Positions 51,695 through 63,488 of a stretch of DNA of 64,000 bases are shown one piece after another. The DNA lies in assembly GCA_951394045.1 (NCBI GenBank), contig OX595993.1, positions 2,046,001 to 2,110,000 of the forward strand. Reading direction: 5' to 3'. Position 1 is the first letter of the stretch; each line of letters begins with the position of its first letter. Source of the DNA: Nitzschia sp. DOCU1 (Eukaryota > Bacillariophyta > Bacillariophyceae > Bacillariales > Bacillariaceae). The notes under the pieces are model-generated. The model saw only the letters and a list, made by a program, of their open reading frames with translations, was not told the origin of the DNA and searched no databases. The translations under genes and the position numbers were made by a program.

Positions 51695-54600
51695 ATGACG
51701 GAGCAGTCGAGTTGCTCGGCGAAAGATGACTCGAGTCCTTGCGATTGCAAGACGCGGCGGGCCTCCAGTCGTTTGGATCCATCGGACGACGATGAATCCA
51801 ACAGCCCGAATCATAGTTTACCACCGTATTGTCCTGCCAACGTGGATTCTGATAACGATGAACATGCTGCTGCTGCAGACCCTTGGACATACAGTGGCGA
51901 ACGATTGCAAGCGCTGGAATTTCCCCTCGGTGGATTCGGCACGGGGCAGATTCTTTTCCAGGGCGACGGGACACTGCAGGGCTGGACGATCACAAATACC
52001 TTCCACAATCCAGAATATTCCCCGTTATACAAGCTTCCTGGAAATCTATTTGGGATCCAGGCCTCACTGGAAGGCGAGCCGCCACAATCCTACGTGCTCC
52101 AAACCTCTCAAAATTATTCGCCCGAGAATTGTCGGAAGCACTGGCGAGAAGAGTCGCATGTCAGCCCCGCCCAAGTTCGTCGTCTACAAGAACTTCCGGG
52201 GGTTCCTTCCTTGACGGCGAAATGTCAATATCCCATTGCTACTATCGACTATGACATGCCGAAGGGGTTTCCCCTGGAAGTTCAAATGGAGTGTATGACT
52301 CCTTTGATTCCAGGCAATACCAAGGACTCATCTCTGCCGATAGCAGTCTTTAGCTTTACTCTCAAAAACACAAGCGATACAAAGACAGCACAAGCGTGTC
52401 TACTTCAAACAACGTTGAATCTTTTAGGTTGGGATGGCAAGTCCAGTGTGGATGATCGAACGAACTCTGAATTTTGGGAATCCAACATTAACACCCCCTT
52501 GTACAAGAATTCTACTAGTTGCGGTTGTGGTGGCGGATACGCAGGATGGTCCATGTCGAGCCAGAATCCATCCCTTGAGGTCTCTCGTCAAGGATCATTG
52601 ACATTGATCGCCGTTCAACCAGCCAGTGGCGATGTTTCCTCTTGGAAGCCGGGGCTTTTGGTGTCGGATCAAAAGTCTGAAGCCTACATGTGGCAAAACT
52701 TTTGCCAAGGCAAGATGCTCGATCCTTCTACTTACCGTTCTCCCACGGAACCCTCTCCGCGAGGTCATACCTACATTGGAGGCGTAACGCAAAGCTTGAC
52801 AATTCCTCCCAAGTCGACGCGGACGTGCCAATTCGTTTTGACGTGGTTCTTCCCGAACCGGCCCAGCTACTCGGATCGACCGAATCTTCCGTCTCCCATC
52901 CTAGGGAATTTCTATCAGAACTGGTTTGACAGCGCTGAAGATGTGGCTCGGGATGTGGTGCCTCGGATGGATGATTTAGTCGAGACGACGCGCAAATATG
53001 TGCACATACTATATGCATCTACCATACCTTGGGAGCTGTTGGAGAGCGCGGCAGGTCGAGTAAGCGTCTTGCGAAGTCCAAGCATGTTTTGGACTCGGCA
53101 AGGTATTGTCCTGGGAAATGAAGGCAACCATTGCTGTCCCCTGAACTGTTCACATGTTTACGGGTACTGCACGCTGATGGAACGGCTCTTTCCAGAGTGG
53201 GCCAAGAATATGCTGCGCAGTAATTTCCTACTCAATTTTGACAATGAAAATGGGTGCTCGATGCGATTCGGGTCAGGGGGGTTCGCTATTGATGGGTCGT
53301 TGGCCTGCGTCATTAAAGTCTACTTGGTAGTCAGACAGGCAGACTCGAAACTCGAATTCTTGAAACAAGTTTGGCCCAACGTAAGGCGGCAAATAGAAAT
53401 CGTGCACGAGCAATTTGTCAAGGATGACCCCGATTGTGTCATTCGTTGTCTACAGCAAAACACGTACGACACAGCTATGCAAGGCGCCAATACGTTTATC
53501 GGCACATATTGGATTGCCGCTCTCAGAGTAACGGCCATTATGGCGCAGATGATGGGTGATCATGATTTTGCCCAGGAATGCCAAGAGAATAGCGAAAAGG
53601 CAGCCAAAGCGTACGAACGAATCTGCTGGAGGGAGGACTTTGGTTACTACGTCGCGGACGTTGACGAAACCACCTGTAAAAACAGCTATGGGACAGGTTG
53701 CTTCATTGACCAGCTTTGTGCGGTGGGTTTGTCCTTGGCTGCGGGCTTGGGCACAGTTTTGGATCCTAACCACGAAGCTGCAGCACGCCGTTCCATTTTC
53801 CAGTACAATCGAGTTGCCAAACCGCCATTTCAAGACTTTCAAAAGCATTTTTACAACGGCGATAAGGGAGTACGCGTGAATACCTATCCGCATGGTAAAC
53901 TGGAAGGTACGTGTGAATGTGCTTGTCGATCCACTTTTGACCTTTTTTCGCTAAACAAAAGTTGAGAAAGGTTGCTATGTCTACGACGATTTGGTTTCGA
54001 CAGGCTTTTCATATCCTGTTGTTGCAGCCATGATCTACGACGGCAATATTGAGATGGCACTGGAATGGGCTCGAAATATTCGGGATCGTCATTCGGGAAT
54101 CAATCGAAGTCCCTGGAACGAACCTGAATGTGGTCTTTTCTATGTCCGAGCCATGGCAGCTTGGAATCTGTTTGATCAAGCTTGTGGGTTCAGCTACGAT
54201 TCCATTACGGGAGCCTTATCGTACGCACCCAAGTTCGCACCCAACAACTTTTCTTGTTTCCTGACTATCGAAGGCGGATGGGGACAATACCGCCAAAAAT
54301 TGGACGAACAGATCTCCACGGGCCAATTGACTATCGAATGTCACCACGGCTGCATCGAGTTGAGCAGCCTTTCTTCTCAAGTTCTTGCTATTAGCGGATT
54401 GTCGCCCCTCTTGTCCGTTGCCCTTGACGGGAAAGTCGTACCACGGGGAATTGAGCTTGAAGGCACGACTATACGATTCAAAGGCGCGATCTCAATCCCG
54501 ACCGGCTCCGTCTTGACGATCGATTTGTTGAGCGACCAAGAGATTCATTGTTACCCGACGAAAGTAACTACGTCGAAGCAAGAAAGACGCATGAATCCGA

Positions 54601-54704
54601 TATTGGTGATTGCCTGTTTCTTGCTAGTCCTGGTGCTGTGGCTGTACTATAACGTTCCGACTGGTTGGCTATACGTCAACCCGTGGCGACTAGTCAAGAG
54701 ATGA
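51695..54704 (+). CDS. GH116-family glycosidase (non-lysosomal glucosylceramidase-like)
   Basis: Two exons, 51695-53906 and 53962-54704, with a 55-bp GT-AG intron in phase; 984 residues. The N-terminal beta-rich half has LEFPLGGFGTGQILFQGDG and later TCQFVLTWFFPNRP, typical of the GBA2-like N domain. The catalytic (alpha/alpha)6 half has GNEGNHCCPLNCSHVYGY, RCLQQNTYDTAMQGANTFIG and YGTGCFIDQLCAVGLSLAAG. The last matches the segment with the acid/base Asp. In animal GBA2 and a bacterial GH116 enzyme the nucleophile Glu lies in the NTYD segment; here the equivalent region reads TYDTAMQG without an obvious Glu. A C-terminal hydrophobic helix (ILVIACFLLVLVLWLYY) suggests membrane anchoring. Substrates are probably glucosides, but the altered motif leaves this open. 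Confidence 0.85.
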
Positions 54705-54775
54705 AACCCAATAGGATTAATGCCAATCCTTAGTAATTGTACTACAACGAACAATGCAACGAATATGGAAACTGC

Positions 54776-57107
54776 TTAGCTGGCAATACCAATCCCCAAA
54801 AGGTAGCGATGCAAACCATCAAGGCAATAGTCGCCTTCGCCACAGTAGAGTGCAACCACCAATTGCGCCAGAATCTGCGACACAGCCAAATCCCATTCGT
54901 CTTTCTCGCGGGCCATGCGCAACAAGGGTGCCACATGGTCAGTCATTGTCGGGACTTCCTTGGACAAAAAGAAGAGCGTATCGCTGAGCCGTTTACGCTC
55001 TTGAAACGTCAAGGGAACATGCGGGTACTGATACTCTTCACTTGCTCCGCCCACCAACGATTCATTCCCATCGCGGCCTTCCGTTTTGCGAGGGGTCACC
55101 GCACGATAATGTTCGGGTCGAAGCGCCAAGGTTGTCGGCACAAAGTAGGGCGTTGGTCGTGTATTGACTCGATCAGCCGAAGGTGGTGTCGTAGCGTCCA
55201 CCTGAACGTGCTGACGCTTACGGCCACGATGGGGAGATGGATCGTTCGAATGATGATGGTAGTGGCTCGAATGCGTCGACAGACTAGAAGACTCGGGAGA
55301 GTGATGCAACAATCGCAGCTTGGTACTCTCAGGGGTGACACGATTCATCCGAGCACTCGTGACGGCAGGATGATCGGGGGAGACTTCCTGCTGGTAATAG
55401 TGTTCCGAAGATTCATCATACGAAACAAAGTTATTCATCTCCGACAAGGGCTTGGTCAACACGCCTGGTTCGTTGGCCGTGAAAGCGTTTACTGCGGGAT
55501 ATACCATGACGGCAATGCTGCGTTGAAGAGACTGTTGGAATTGGCAGTTGTGGTTCTGCTTGAGCTTGCCACAAAGTTTGCAACGGTAGCGCATCTTTTG
55601 TTGACTATCCATCGGCACCAACGAGCCCGATAAATCTCGACACGACCCGTCAGCACTTGCAATGTTTTGCCCAGTACTTTTATCGTCTTGTCTTGCGTGA
55701 TAACTGGAAGCTTCGCCCCTTTCATCCGAATCAAACATGCCATTGGATATGACGGGCGGGTTATTTTCCAGTTCCCACGAGATGTGGTCCCCAGTGACAA
55801 AGTATCGACGATGAAAGTGGTTGTCATAGTAGTCCTTGGCCGAAGACTTGCGATCCCTGAAAATGGTCGACTGATGTGATCTCGGAATGGGTTTGGTGTA
55901 GCCTCCAAATGCATGGACCGCCGAATCCACTCGGCGACGAGCAATCTCTAGTTCTTGGCAGCCCATTCCTTGGTCCGCTTGGTAACGATGAATCGCAGCA
56001 TGATTTCTCACATTGACGGGACAAATCTCTCCATCGTGCAAACAAGGTAGCTTGTAAGTGCACTTGTCAAAGGCCTTGCGGACAGATCGAAGAACAAAGA
56101 AAGGATTCGAGGCCGTCAACGAGTATCCATTCGCATTATACGTTGCCGGCTGACTGCTAGCCCTGTAGTACTCGTCGTGGTCAAAGCTGGGACCTGGAAT
56201 ATATTCGCTGCCTGACGGAGCCCCATATGCTCTTGGGTGCTCAGACACTCCATGGTGACGGTGACCATGTTCCTCAAATCTAGAGTGGAACTGCTGAGGA
56301 CGAACAGAAGCGCGCTGGGGTCGTTGTTCGTCGAGTTTGATGGGAGAAATGTCACCCATTTCGGCATCACGTGGACCACCCACCTCGATCTTTCTAGGAG
56401 GGTGACCATCGCCCACAGTCGCCGATGTCTTGACCGGGCTAGGTCTCAAATACTGCTGTCCTGCCTCACTCAGAGTATCAAATGATTGCGTGAACAACGC
56501 AAAGGATGCAACTTCGTGATCATGTTCTGGTTGCATCGGACTTCTCATGGGCCACTGCATACGATCGGCGAAAAAAGAGATTGAGCAAGTATACAATGCA
56601 AAATAGCATTTCAAAAGTATACATGAATATAATACTTACCCCGTTCGTAGGAGATGGCTGTAGACGCACATTTTCTCGAGGAGTGCTACTGGCAGATCGT
56701 TTGTCCACAATCACCTTGCTTGCGGGAGGCGAGCCCGGCGACGCCAACAAAGGCCAGGGGGGTCGACGATGCCACTCTCTGGGCTCCTTGTCGGACAGAT
56801 TCGGACTCTTGGTAGAATCCGCCACGGCAGGACTTTCCTTGGAGGGGTCCGAGACCAAGCACGGATGGTCTCCATGATCATGATGAGGCGGGTTGTTTGT
56901 GGAAGACCCATGGGAGTCCTTGGAAACCAAGGAGTGAGGGTCATCATCTTCGGCATCTCGATACTTGGTGGCGGTGGTCCAATAGCTACTACGAGACGGA
57001 GGAGAGCCTTGCGTCACATGGGTCACCACATGAGATGGATATTCCGCCGCCGCAGAGGCAGAAGATGAATTCGCACTCGCCGCCTTTTCGAGGGTTGCGA
57101 TTGTCAT
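54776..57107 (-). CDS. RYRCKLCG zinc-motif family protein, paralog 2
   Basis: Two exons on the minus strand, 57107-56640 and 56554-54776, with an 85-bp in-phase GT-AG intron; 748 residues from ATG 57107. Disordered, Ser/His/Pro-rich N-terminus. Modules shared with the gene at 46347 come in the same order: ALFTQSFDTLSEAG, FFVLRSVRKAFDKCTYKLPC, RRRVDSAVHAFGG, RYRCKLCGKLKQNHNC (C-x2-C-x6-H-x-C) and YPAVNAFTANEPG. The C-terminus has QERKRLSDTLFFLSKEVP and EKDEWDLAVSQILAQLV. It is inverted relative to the other copy and ends only 71 bp from the GH116 stop. Function unknown. Confidence 0.8.
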
Positions 57108-57581
57108 GTCGACGATGATGATGATCCAACACAACGTCGTCGTCCAAAAAAGTGAGCTTTTGAAAAGTGTCGGAAGATTTGGGCCCCATCTTCATCCTTG
57201 CGTCTGAAGAGACTCCTTGGAAGGAGTACTTCCATGATTGTTGTCATTCAAATTTCAATCCAGCGATGATACGCCGAGCATCTCATTTTGCGTCGGAATG
57301 GCAACAGCGACGACTCTTTCTTCTTCATATCTTCCATAGTGTACATTGTGTCAGATGGAGTCAATAGTAAAAGAACTCGATTGTGCCCATGGAGTTGTCG
57401 ACATGACACGGAGTGGTCTGTAGCAGCAGGAGAGGCGAGGGTTGGAGGGAGTATGTGTGGGGCCGGCGTACTGGCCAACGGATAGAATTGTCTAAGTACG
57501 CAAAAATTTGAAAGCCGCGCTGGCTCTAGGAAGCAGTGGCCAACGGTCTTGGCACGCGCGCAACGAGCATATCTATGGAGC

Positions 57582-59474
57582 ATGCGTCCTCCAAGTATTA
57601 GTAGTGATGGTCATCGGAATCTTCTTGAGAATGTCGAAAAACGTGACCATGGCACTCATTCGTCTTGCTCTCGGTCTAACAATAAAAGGATACCTTTGCG
57701 TATCAACATGGCCGTAGTCGAGAAAGTCGGTCGAGTACTCGATCGGCGAGAAGCTCGACTGGTTCTCGCCATTGCATTGGCAGCGGTGTTCAACCTACGC
57801 TCAGAATCGCGCATCATAGGTGCTCCGGTGTGGAGTGGTAGCAGTGCCAAGGCCGCCGAGGGAAAAGATGCTCATAACGCCACGATACATCCACCGTTGA
57901 CGACTGTTGTATATAATTCTAGCAATCCAAGTACCAGGTGGAACTCTGCGGAACTTCAAAATGCGTTAATGGAAAATTCTACCTTTAGCAACTTCTCGTT
58001 GGCGGAACTTGTGCAACGAGTTCCTAAGCCAAAGGGTACCGATGTCTTAATTCACAATGCTGACGCCTGGCATCGACTGCGAGCAATGTTGGGATTTGAG
58101 GTTTCAACAACAGCACCAGAAGAAAAATCTTCGGATCGAGTGGTCTTATGTTCGGATGGGGGCTCGTCCACAGCGGGAGGTGGACATATTACGCCTGATA
58201 AGCGATGGGATCAAAAGTTCGCCAATATGTTGCGAGCCACCACTATTCCCAACAACAATAATGGCGACGTGGAGCCATATTATCCAGTGGTATTGAACCG
58301 TGCCCATGGTGCTAGGGGATCGGTCCATTCGGCCTTTGTCTTTCACTCACTCATCCCTCCTGATGCAGATATTATAGTGTGGGAGTTTGCGATTAACGAT
58401 GGGCATCGACGAGGCTGTGACGAAATCAACAATGGCATTATTATATTTTTGGATCAAGTAGCGCGACATTCCTCGCCACCTCCGTTGGTCATTTTGGCAT
58501 ACTTGTGGGATCCGGGTTTTCCGCTAGCGTGGGGCAAAGGCCGAGTTCGAGATACTGTCTTTCAATGTCACAAACATCTGCCGGCACAATATGACTTTGT
58601 GGTTGGGAGTATCAATTTGGCTTCTTATTTTACCCATCTTGGTTGGGACAGAACTACAGTAATGAACTTTTTTCTGGCAGATGGTCACCATCCTTCTGCA
58701 CGCGGTCACTGGTTTCTAGGCTTTTTGTTGTGGGACCTGGTGACGGACAATCAGAGGCATGCTGTCCGAGGAAACCTGAACAAGTTTCGTAAGAAGAAGA
58801 TAAAGCCCCATTGGGCCTGTGAGAAAAGCCCTAATGCCAAGAGACTTGTAAATCATTTGTTGACCGACGGCTATGCGTTTGCATCCTGGACAGGTGAGAC
58901 ACCACGCAACGAAGTACACAATCGTGGCATGATTTATCCTCAAATCTACCACAATACCTCCGATACTATGGATGACTCCAAGAATATTACAAGCGTACTT
59001 ACGGGCAAGGCCGCCGAAGAACGGCAGGATCGCAAGATTGCCGTGATCCTGCCATGTTGTACCAGTGGGTATCATGTCGGCTTTGATCTGACGGAGGAGG
59101 ATCGCACCTATTTCGCCAATAAATCAATTTCGGCGCTTCAACTTTACTTTCCAGACTTGACATCGGTGGAGAGTTTGTGCAGCTCAGTGTCGGTCCAACT
59201 CCTCGATGGTGAGAGAAATGTGGTTTGGACCAGCCCCAAATATAGTACTCGTAGTGCTGCATCTAGAACCAAGCAGGCTACTATTACATCACCCGAGTGG
59301 GTTGTGTATAAAGCCTCGGAATGTCGTGTGGGCCATTGGTTTCTAAATACATGGTTGGCATTGCCGAAGGCGACCAAGGTGTCGAGGATTAATGTCTGTA
59401 GTACCAAGAGAGACTGTGGTCAAGAGAATGATACTGCTACCGACGCATCCTTGATGCATATTGCGCTCTTTTGA
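57582..59474 (+). CDS. SGNH/GDSL-like membrane-anchored protein
   Basis: 630 residues, one exon. I take ATG 57582, the first in frame; an alternative is 57708 (MAVVEKVGRV), which would place a hydrophobic anchor (LVLAIALAAVFNL) near the N-terminus. The domain has VVLCSDGGSSTAGGGH, a GDS-like block I with Ser nucleophile, then IIVWEFAINDGHRRG (block III-like with Asn) and FFLADGHHPSARGHWF (DxxH, block V). These are features of SGNH-fold esterases and lipases, including the lumenal acyl-esterase relatives. A C-terminal beta-rich domain of about 200 residues with several Cys follows. Substrate unknown; cell-wall polysaccharide modification is possible. Confidence 0.75.
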   Translation: MRPPSISSDGHRNLLENVEKRDHGTHSSCSRSNNKRIPLRINMAVVEKVGRVLDRREARLVLAIALAAVFNLRSESRIIGAPVWSGSSAKAAEGKDAHNATIHPPLTTVVYNSSNPSTRWNSAELQNALMENSTFSNFSLAELVQRVPKPKGTDVLIHNADAWHRLRAMLGFEVSTTAPEEKSSDRVVLCSDGGSSTAGGGHITPDKRWDQKFANMLRATTIPNNNNGDVEPYYPVVLNRAHGARGSVHSAFVFHSLIPPDADIIVWEFAINDGHRRGCDEINNGIIIFLDQVARHSSPPPLVILAYLWDPGFPLAWGKGRVRDTVFQCHKHLPAQYDFVVGSINLASYFTHLGWDRTTVMNFFLADGHHPSARGHWFLGFLLWDLVTDNQRHAVRGNLNKFRKKKIKPHWACEKSPNAKRLVNHLLTDGYAFASWTGETPRNEVHNRGMIYPQIYHNTSDTMDDSKNITSVLTGKAAEERQDRKIAVILPCCTSGYHVGFDLTEEDRTYFANKSISALQLYFPDLTSVESLCSSVSVQLLDGERNVVWTSPKYSTRSAASRTKQATITSPEWVVYKASECRVGHWFLNTWLALPKATKVSRINVCSTKRDCGQENDTATDASLMHIALF

Positions 59475-59651
59475 TGGAACAGAAGCAATAGTAGTAATAG
59501 TAGCATATGCTTAGAACACGGGGAAGAGTTGATTCTTGGGCGTGCTGGTGGTGGTGGGGTATAGTGAGGACGAATACTTTTTTGTTCAAGTAGTACTACT
59601 AGGATCCAGTCAATGTTACTATATTTGATTTGTGAAAGCATACTATTGGTA

Positions 59652-60758
59652 TTAGCTATGCGTGGCCACAAGAGTTGTTGCGCTGCAGTGCATGCTTTCG
59701 GGTGCCTCCCCAGTAAGAACAAACGCTTTGGCGGTCGTCTTGTCGCAGCTTTGATTATGGAAATCCTCCTGGTGGCTGGCAACCAGAACAAACGAAATGT
59801 CGTTTAGGAGGAGAAGTTCAGGATCAGAAGGCTCGCTGGAGATCGACGATGATGGCCAGTGAGATAAGATTCCAGCAGTGGCGTCACGTTCCACAAGATC
59901 TTGTTCCTTAACTTGACGTTCGTCTTTTAACCCTTGCATCAAGGCAGATTCTTGAGACATGGCAGCACCGGCGTCTCTGTATACTCGTGCAATAGCATGG
60001 CATGTGGCGGTATTTGCAGAAGTTGCTACGGATGCTGGACTGCGTGCTGGTGACGTTGTCCTGGATGCTCCTCGCATCGGCTGTTTCATGGCTCCATTCG
60101 AGTCACATCGATGCCGTTCTTGTTCCCACAACACGGCTCGAAGTGTCCGCATCTTTAGGTGATTTCGTTCTCGTGCCCCCTTTTTGGTACGTCCCTCTAG
60201 TCCTCTCGTGCAATGTTCATCGCTGCTCTCGAGCAGTAGTAACTTTCCACATGACGCTCGAAGCGATGGTGACTCGAGACGAAAATCTTGCGAGTCATAT
60301 TCACAATGTTCTTCCCTTTCCGCGGCTGCCAAGAGCCGGAGAGTTTCGGAAAAGCCTTGTTGAATGGCCTTGTACTCCTGACTGTCATACCAGACGGCCC
60401 GAACAATATCCTTGGGCAAATCATTGAGATGAGGGACCTGTTTGACGCAGATACTGGGGGCGAAGTGGACTTGTAGTCTTCGCTTGTGGCTGCTCTTTGT
60501 CGTTTCGACTCGCCGACTCATGATCGTAGAGCTGCTGCTGGAGTCAGCAACAGGGCCAGCCAGTATTCGATGCAATCCACCACGAGACGATGTCGAGGAA
60601 GACTGGGAACTTGTTACCACAAGGCCAGCAATACCACTACGACTTGTTGTTGGATTTGAAGCCGACGACTGACGCAAGTGATTGTTTGTATTCCCGCCTG
60701 ACGAAGCCATGTTGTTGTCTTTCTCTAGGCTCCCGCAACACCTTCCCTGACCATACAT
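59652..60758 (-). CDS. Diatom-type 'CTRGLE'-family protein
   Basis: 368 residues, ATG 60758, no intron. A Ser-rich N-terminus precedes LQVHFAPSICVKQVPHLNDL, then AVWYDSQEYKAIQQ and, after an insert, EHCTRGLEGRTKKGARER with LRAVLWEQERHR. The order V.F...V..(V/I)P.L.DL, WY...Y, CTRGLE and a helical tail is the signature of a large diatom-restricted family of unknown function; a shorter, more diverged member is at 6566. Head to head with the MFS gene (425 bp apart). Confidence 0.8.
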   Translation of the reverse strand: MYGQGRCCGSLEKDNNMASSGGNTNNHLRQSSASNPTTSRSGIAGLVVTSSQSSSTSSRGGLHRILAGPVADSSSSSTIMSRRVETTKSSHKRRLQVHFAPSICVKQVPHLNDLPKDIVRAVWYDSQEYKAIQQGFSETLRLLAAAEREEHCEYDSQDFRLESPSLRASCGKLLLLESSDEHCTRGLEGRTKKGARERNHLKMRTLRAVLWEQERHRCDSNGAMKQPMRGASRTTSPARSPASVATSANTATCHAIARVYRDAGAAMSQESALMQGLKDERQVKEQDLVERDATAGILSHWPSSSISSEPSDPELLLLNDISFVLVASHQEDFHNQSCDKTTAKAFVLTGEAPESMHCSATTLVATHS

Positions 60759-61183
60759 CGATGCTGACGATGAGCGATGATGGGATCTATCATCGAGGAA
60801 AAAAGAAAGGCCCCGGCAGCGATATTAGCTAGTGAAGCTTCCCACGAAGCAACACGACGCATGCAATGAATGAGTGATGCTGCCAACACCCCCACGGACT
60901 GGATACAAAGCATCTCCAAATCGTCAGAACGTTCTTCGGATGCCGCCAAAGTGCCGTTTTCCAAGGCGGAAGAAACTGTCCTTTTGTCCGTGGGATGAAC
61001 GGACGGCCCGACAAGACGAAAAACGATGAATGATCGACACGTGGAACTCCGTTGAGAACCCTGATCCTGCGTAGCCTTGGAGTCCAAGTGACCGCTATGC
61101 AGACTTTCCCATTTTGCGCAACAACAGACTTGGAATCGCTCAGATAGACTTGCAACCCTGCTACAAATAGTCCATTCAGAACC

Positions 61184-63079
61184 ATGGGAGGTGGAATGTC
61201 ATCCAATGAATCATCCTCGTCAACTGCCGGCACGCGAGGCCGTCGTCGCTCGTCCTTGATTTTGCTTCAGGAAAAGCTCCATTCCCATTTCATGAGTACG
61301 CTGGCCTTGTGCACTAGCGCCTTTGCCATGTTCTTTCTTTTGTTCAGCGTCTTTCCCTACAGTGGGTTCATGATTATGCATTTGATACCCGTTGTCACTC
61401 GTGAAAATGCCGGAGTTTATGCAGGCTTTCTATCGAGTTCCTTCATGGTCGGACGAGCCTTTTCGGCGTATCCGTGGGGAAAGATTGCCGATATATATGG
61501 GCGAAAGTTTGTCTTGGTGGTCAGTCTTGTCGCTTCGACTGTGGGATCGATAGCCTTTGGATGTTCTACGACATTTGCCATGGCCGTGGCGGTGCGCTTT
61601 GCCATGGGTATGTGTTTGTATTGACGGGATGCTGGCAAACGACAACGACATCTGAGCGTGGATTCTAAGATCTTTCTTCTACTTTTTCAGGTCTCGGCAA
61701 TGGTACCATGATTGTCTGTCGAACGTCCATCAGTGAATTGGCCAAAGGTGATAAGGATCTAGAGTCCAAAGGCGTCGGTTTACTCATGAGTATGGTGGGA
61801 TACGGTATGCTGATTAGTCCCTCCTTGGGTGGACTCCTCAGTGAGCCATTACGACAATATCCCGACGCCAACATTTTCAATGGAAGATTTGATGTTCTAT
61901 TGGAAAAGTATCCCTTTTTGCCACCGAATCTAGTCTCGTGTCTACTGTCGATTCTGGCCTTGGTTACGGTGATTTTGTCCGTCGAAGAGACTTTGCCGGT
62001 AGAAAAGCGACGACATTGGATCCATGCGGGAGAAGACATGGCCAAATATCTCGTGAGTACGTTCCAAAAATTGCTTTCACCATGTTGTGGGGGGCAGAGA
62101 ACTTTTGCGGGTGAACCATCCGTCAGTAGTACGCCGGTCGCATTCTCTCAGAGCCAAACGGAAGACGACTCGGACGACTGTGATTGGGAAGAGGATTTGA
62201 AGATTTTGGACAGCCATGAATTTGTTGAAACTGCCGGTCTCATGGCCACTCGAGACTCTCGGGCGTCATATACGTCGGCATTGCATCGCTCATCAGTAGC
62301 ATCGGCCCGGGGGTCGTCGGTCTAGTGTTCAAGCCAGTGACACTGAAAAGGCAGCTGCCAGTAGTACCGAATCCACACCTTTGAATCCAAAGGCTGCTTC
62401 AGATGCAAAACCGCCAGCTGATAGGAGAGGAAGTACTTCCATGAGTGGTCTTCTCTCAAACCCCGACACGCGAGCCTATCTAGTATCCTACTGGATCAAT
62501 GCGTTTGTCTCGGTCTCCTAAAGTGAAGCATTTCCTTTGTTTGCCATGTCGCACGTTGGTGGATTGGGTTTGGAAGAAAAGATGATTGGCACGGTGGGAA
62601 CGTTATCGGGTCTCATGTTTTGTGCCGGGCAATACTTTGCGTTTACTCAAGCCATGAAGTTGTTTGGGCTCGTTCGAGCACTTCGTTTGGGAGCCTTTTG
62701 GGGAAACGTCCCAGTGGTATTGATGCCCATCAGTCTCTTGTTGTCAGGGTGGGTTCAAATTATCTACATGTCATTCATAACGGGAACTCTCATGATATGC
62801 AACAGTGTGTATCTGGGATGCAATACGATTGGATCCAATCGAACGGTCGACTCGTCCCAACGAGCCGCAATGAATGGACTCTCGGGTCTTGGCACCAGTA
62901 TCGGACGTGGTCTGGGGCCAATAGCAGCAGGTTTCCTTGTCGCCTTTTCAATGACTGCGGGTATCATTCCTCCTGAATTCGGTGGTTGGTTCATCTACTT
63001 GGTCCTGGGGGCTTTGGGGATGATTGCTTATTGGGCCACCTTGTGGGTACCCATTGAAGAAGATGATGACGCCACGTAG
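61184..63079 (+). pseudogene. MFS transporter (zinc-induced-facilitator-like) with a frameshift and a nonsense codon
   Basis: Exon 1 is 61184-61607, followed by an 83-bp GT-AG intron; exon 2 starts at 61691. Twelve-helix MFS features: FLSSSFMVGRAFSAYPWGK and ADIYGRKFVLVVSL (motif A-like), RFAMGLGNGTMIVCRT after the junction, then a large central loop rich in Ser/Asp. The frame ends at TAG 62323-62325. The next frame is open from about 62302 and continues with the expected loop and helix (YLVSYWINAFVSVS), but it meets TAA at 62519-62521. It then resumes with SEAFPLFAMSHVGG through the last five helices to 63079. A one-base excess in the G run at 62309-62313 would explain the shift. Either the gene is recently broken, or two sequence errors occur. 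Relatives export organic anions or metal chelates. Confidence 0.8.
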
Positions 63080-63488
63080 TACATACATAGCTACAAAATT
63101 CAGGATATGTCTACTTTAGGCGTATGTACTACAAAGGAATGCTGGTTGGAAGTCGGTAGCTATGCTTTACAGAGTAGCTGTTGCCCCAATCCTCGCTACT
63201 GTAGCTATCAGAAGTTGCGTCGTAACCGACTCCTGCGACTGAATCGACCCCCCTTACGTGCGTTGTGATTGATGGGCGGAGACTCATACGACCTCTCGGA
63301 TGGAAGTTTCGGGGGGCCGCCACATGTCATCTTCCCAGCAGATCGCAGCGACGAGATGACGATGGCGCCCCACGAAGCCGACCATCTTTTCTGCACAACA
63401 ACATTCGCATCCTCCTGCCTTGAGCAAGAGCAGAAGTATCACCAGTCCTTGCTCCTACAGTACTAGTACGCAAGCAGCATCACCAATC
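63080..63488. other. Intergenic region
   Basis: Promoter-side gap before the reductase gene; no gene supported. Confidence 0.45.

Noticed and set aside
62302..62525. An intron removing both lesions in the MFS gene
   Set aside because: The removed part would include a well-formed transmembrane helix and conserved loop, so the lesions are more likely real or sequencing errors.
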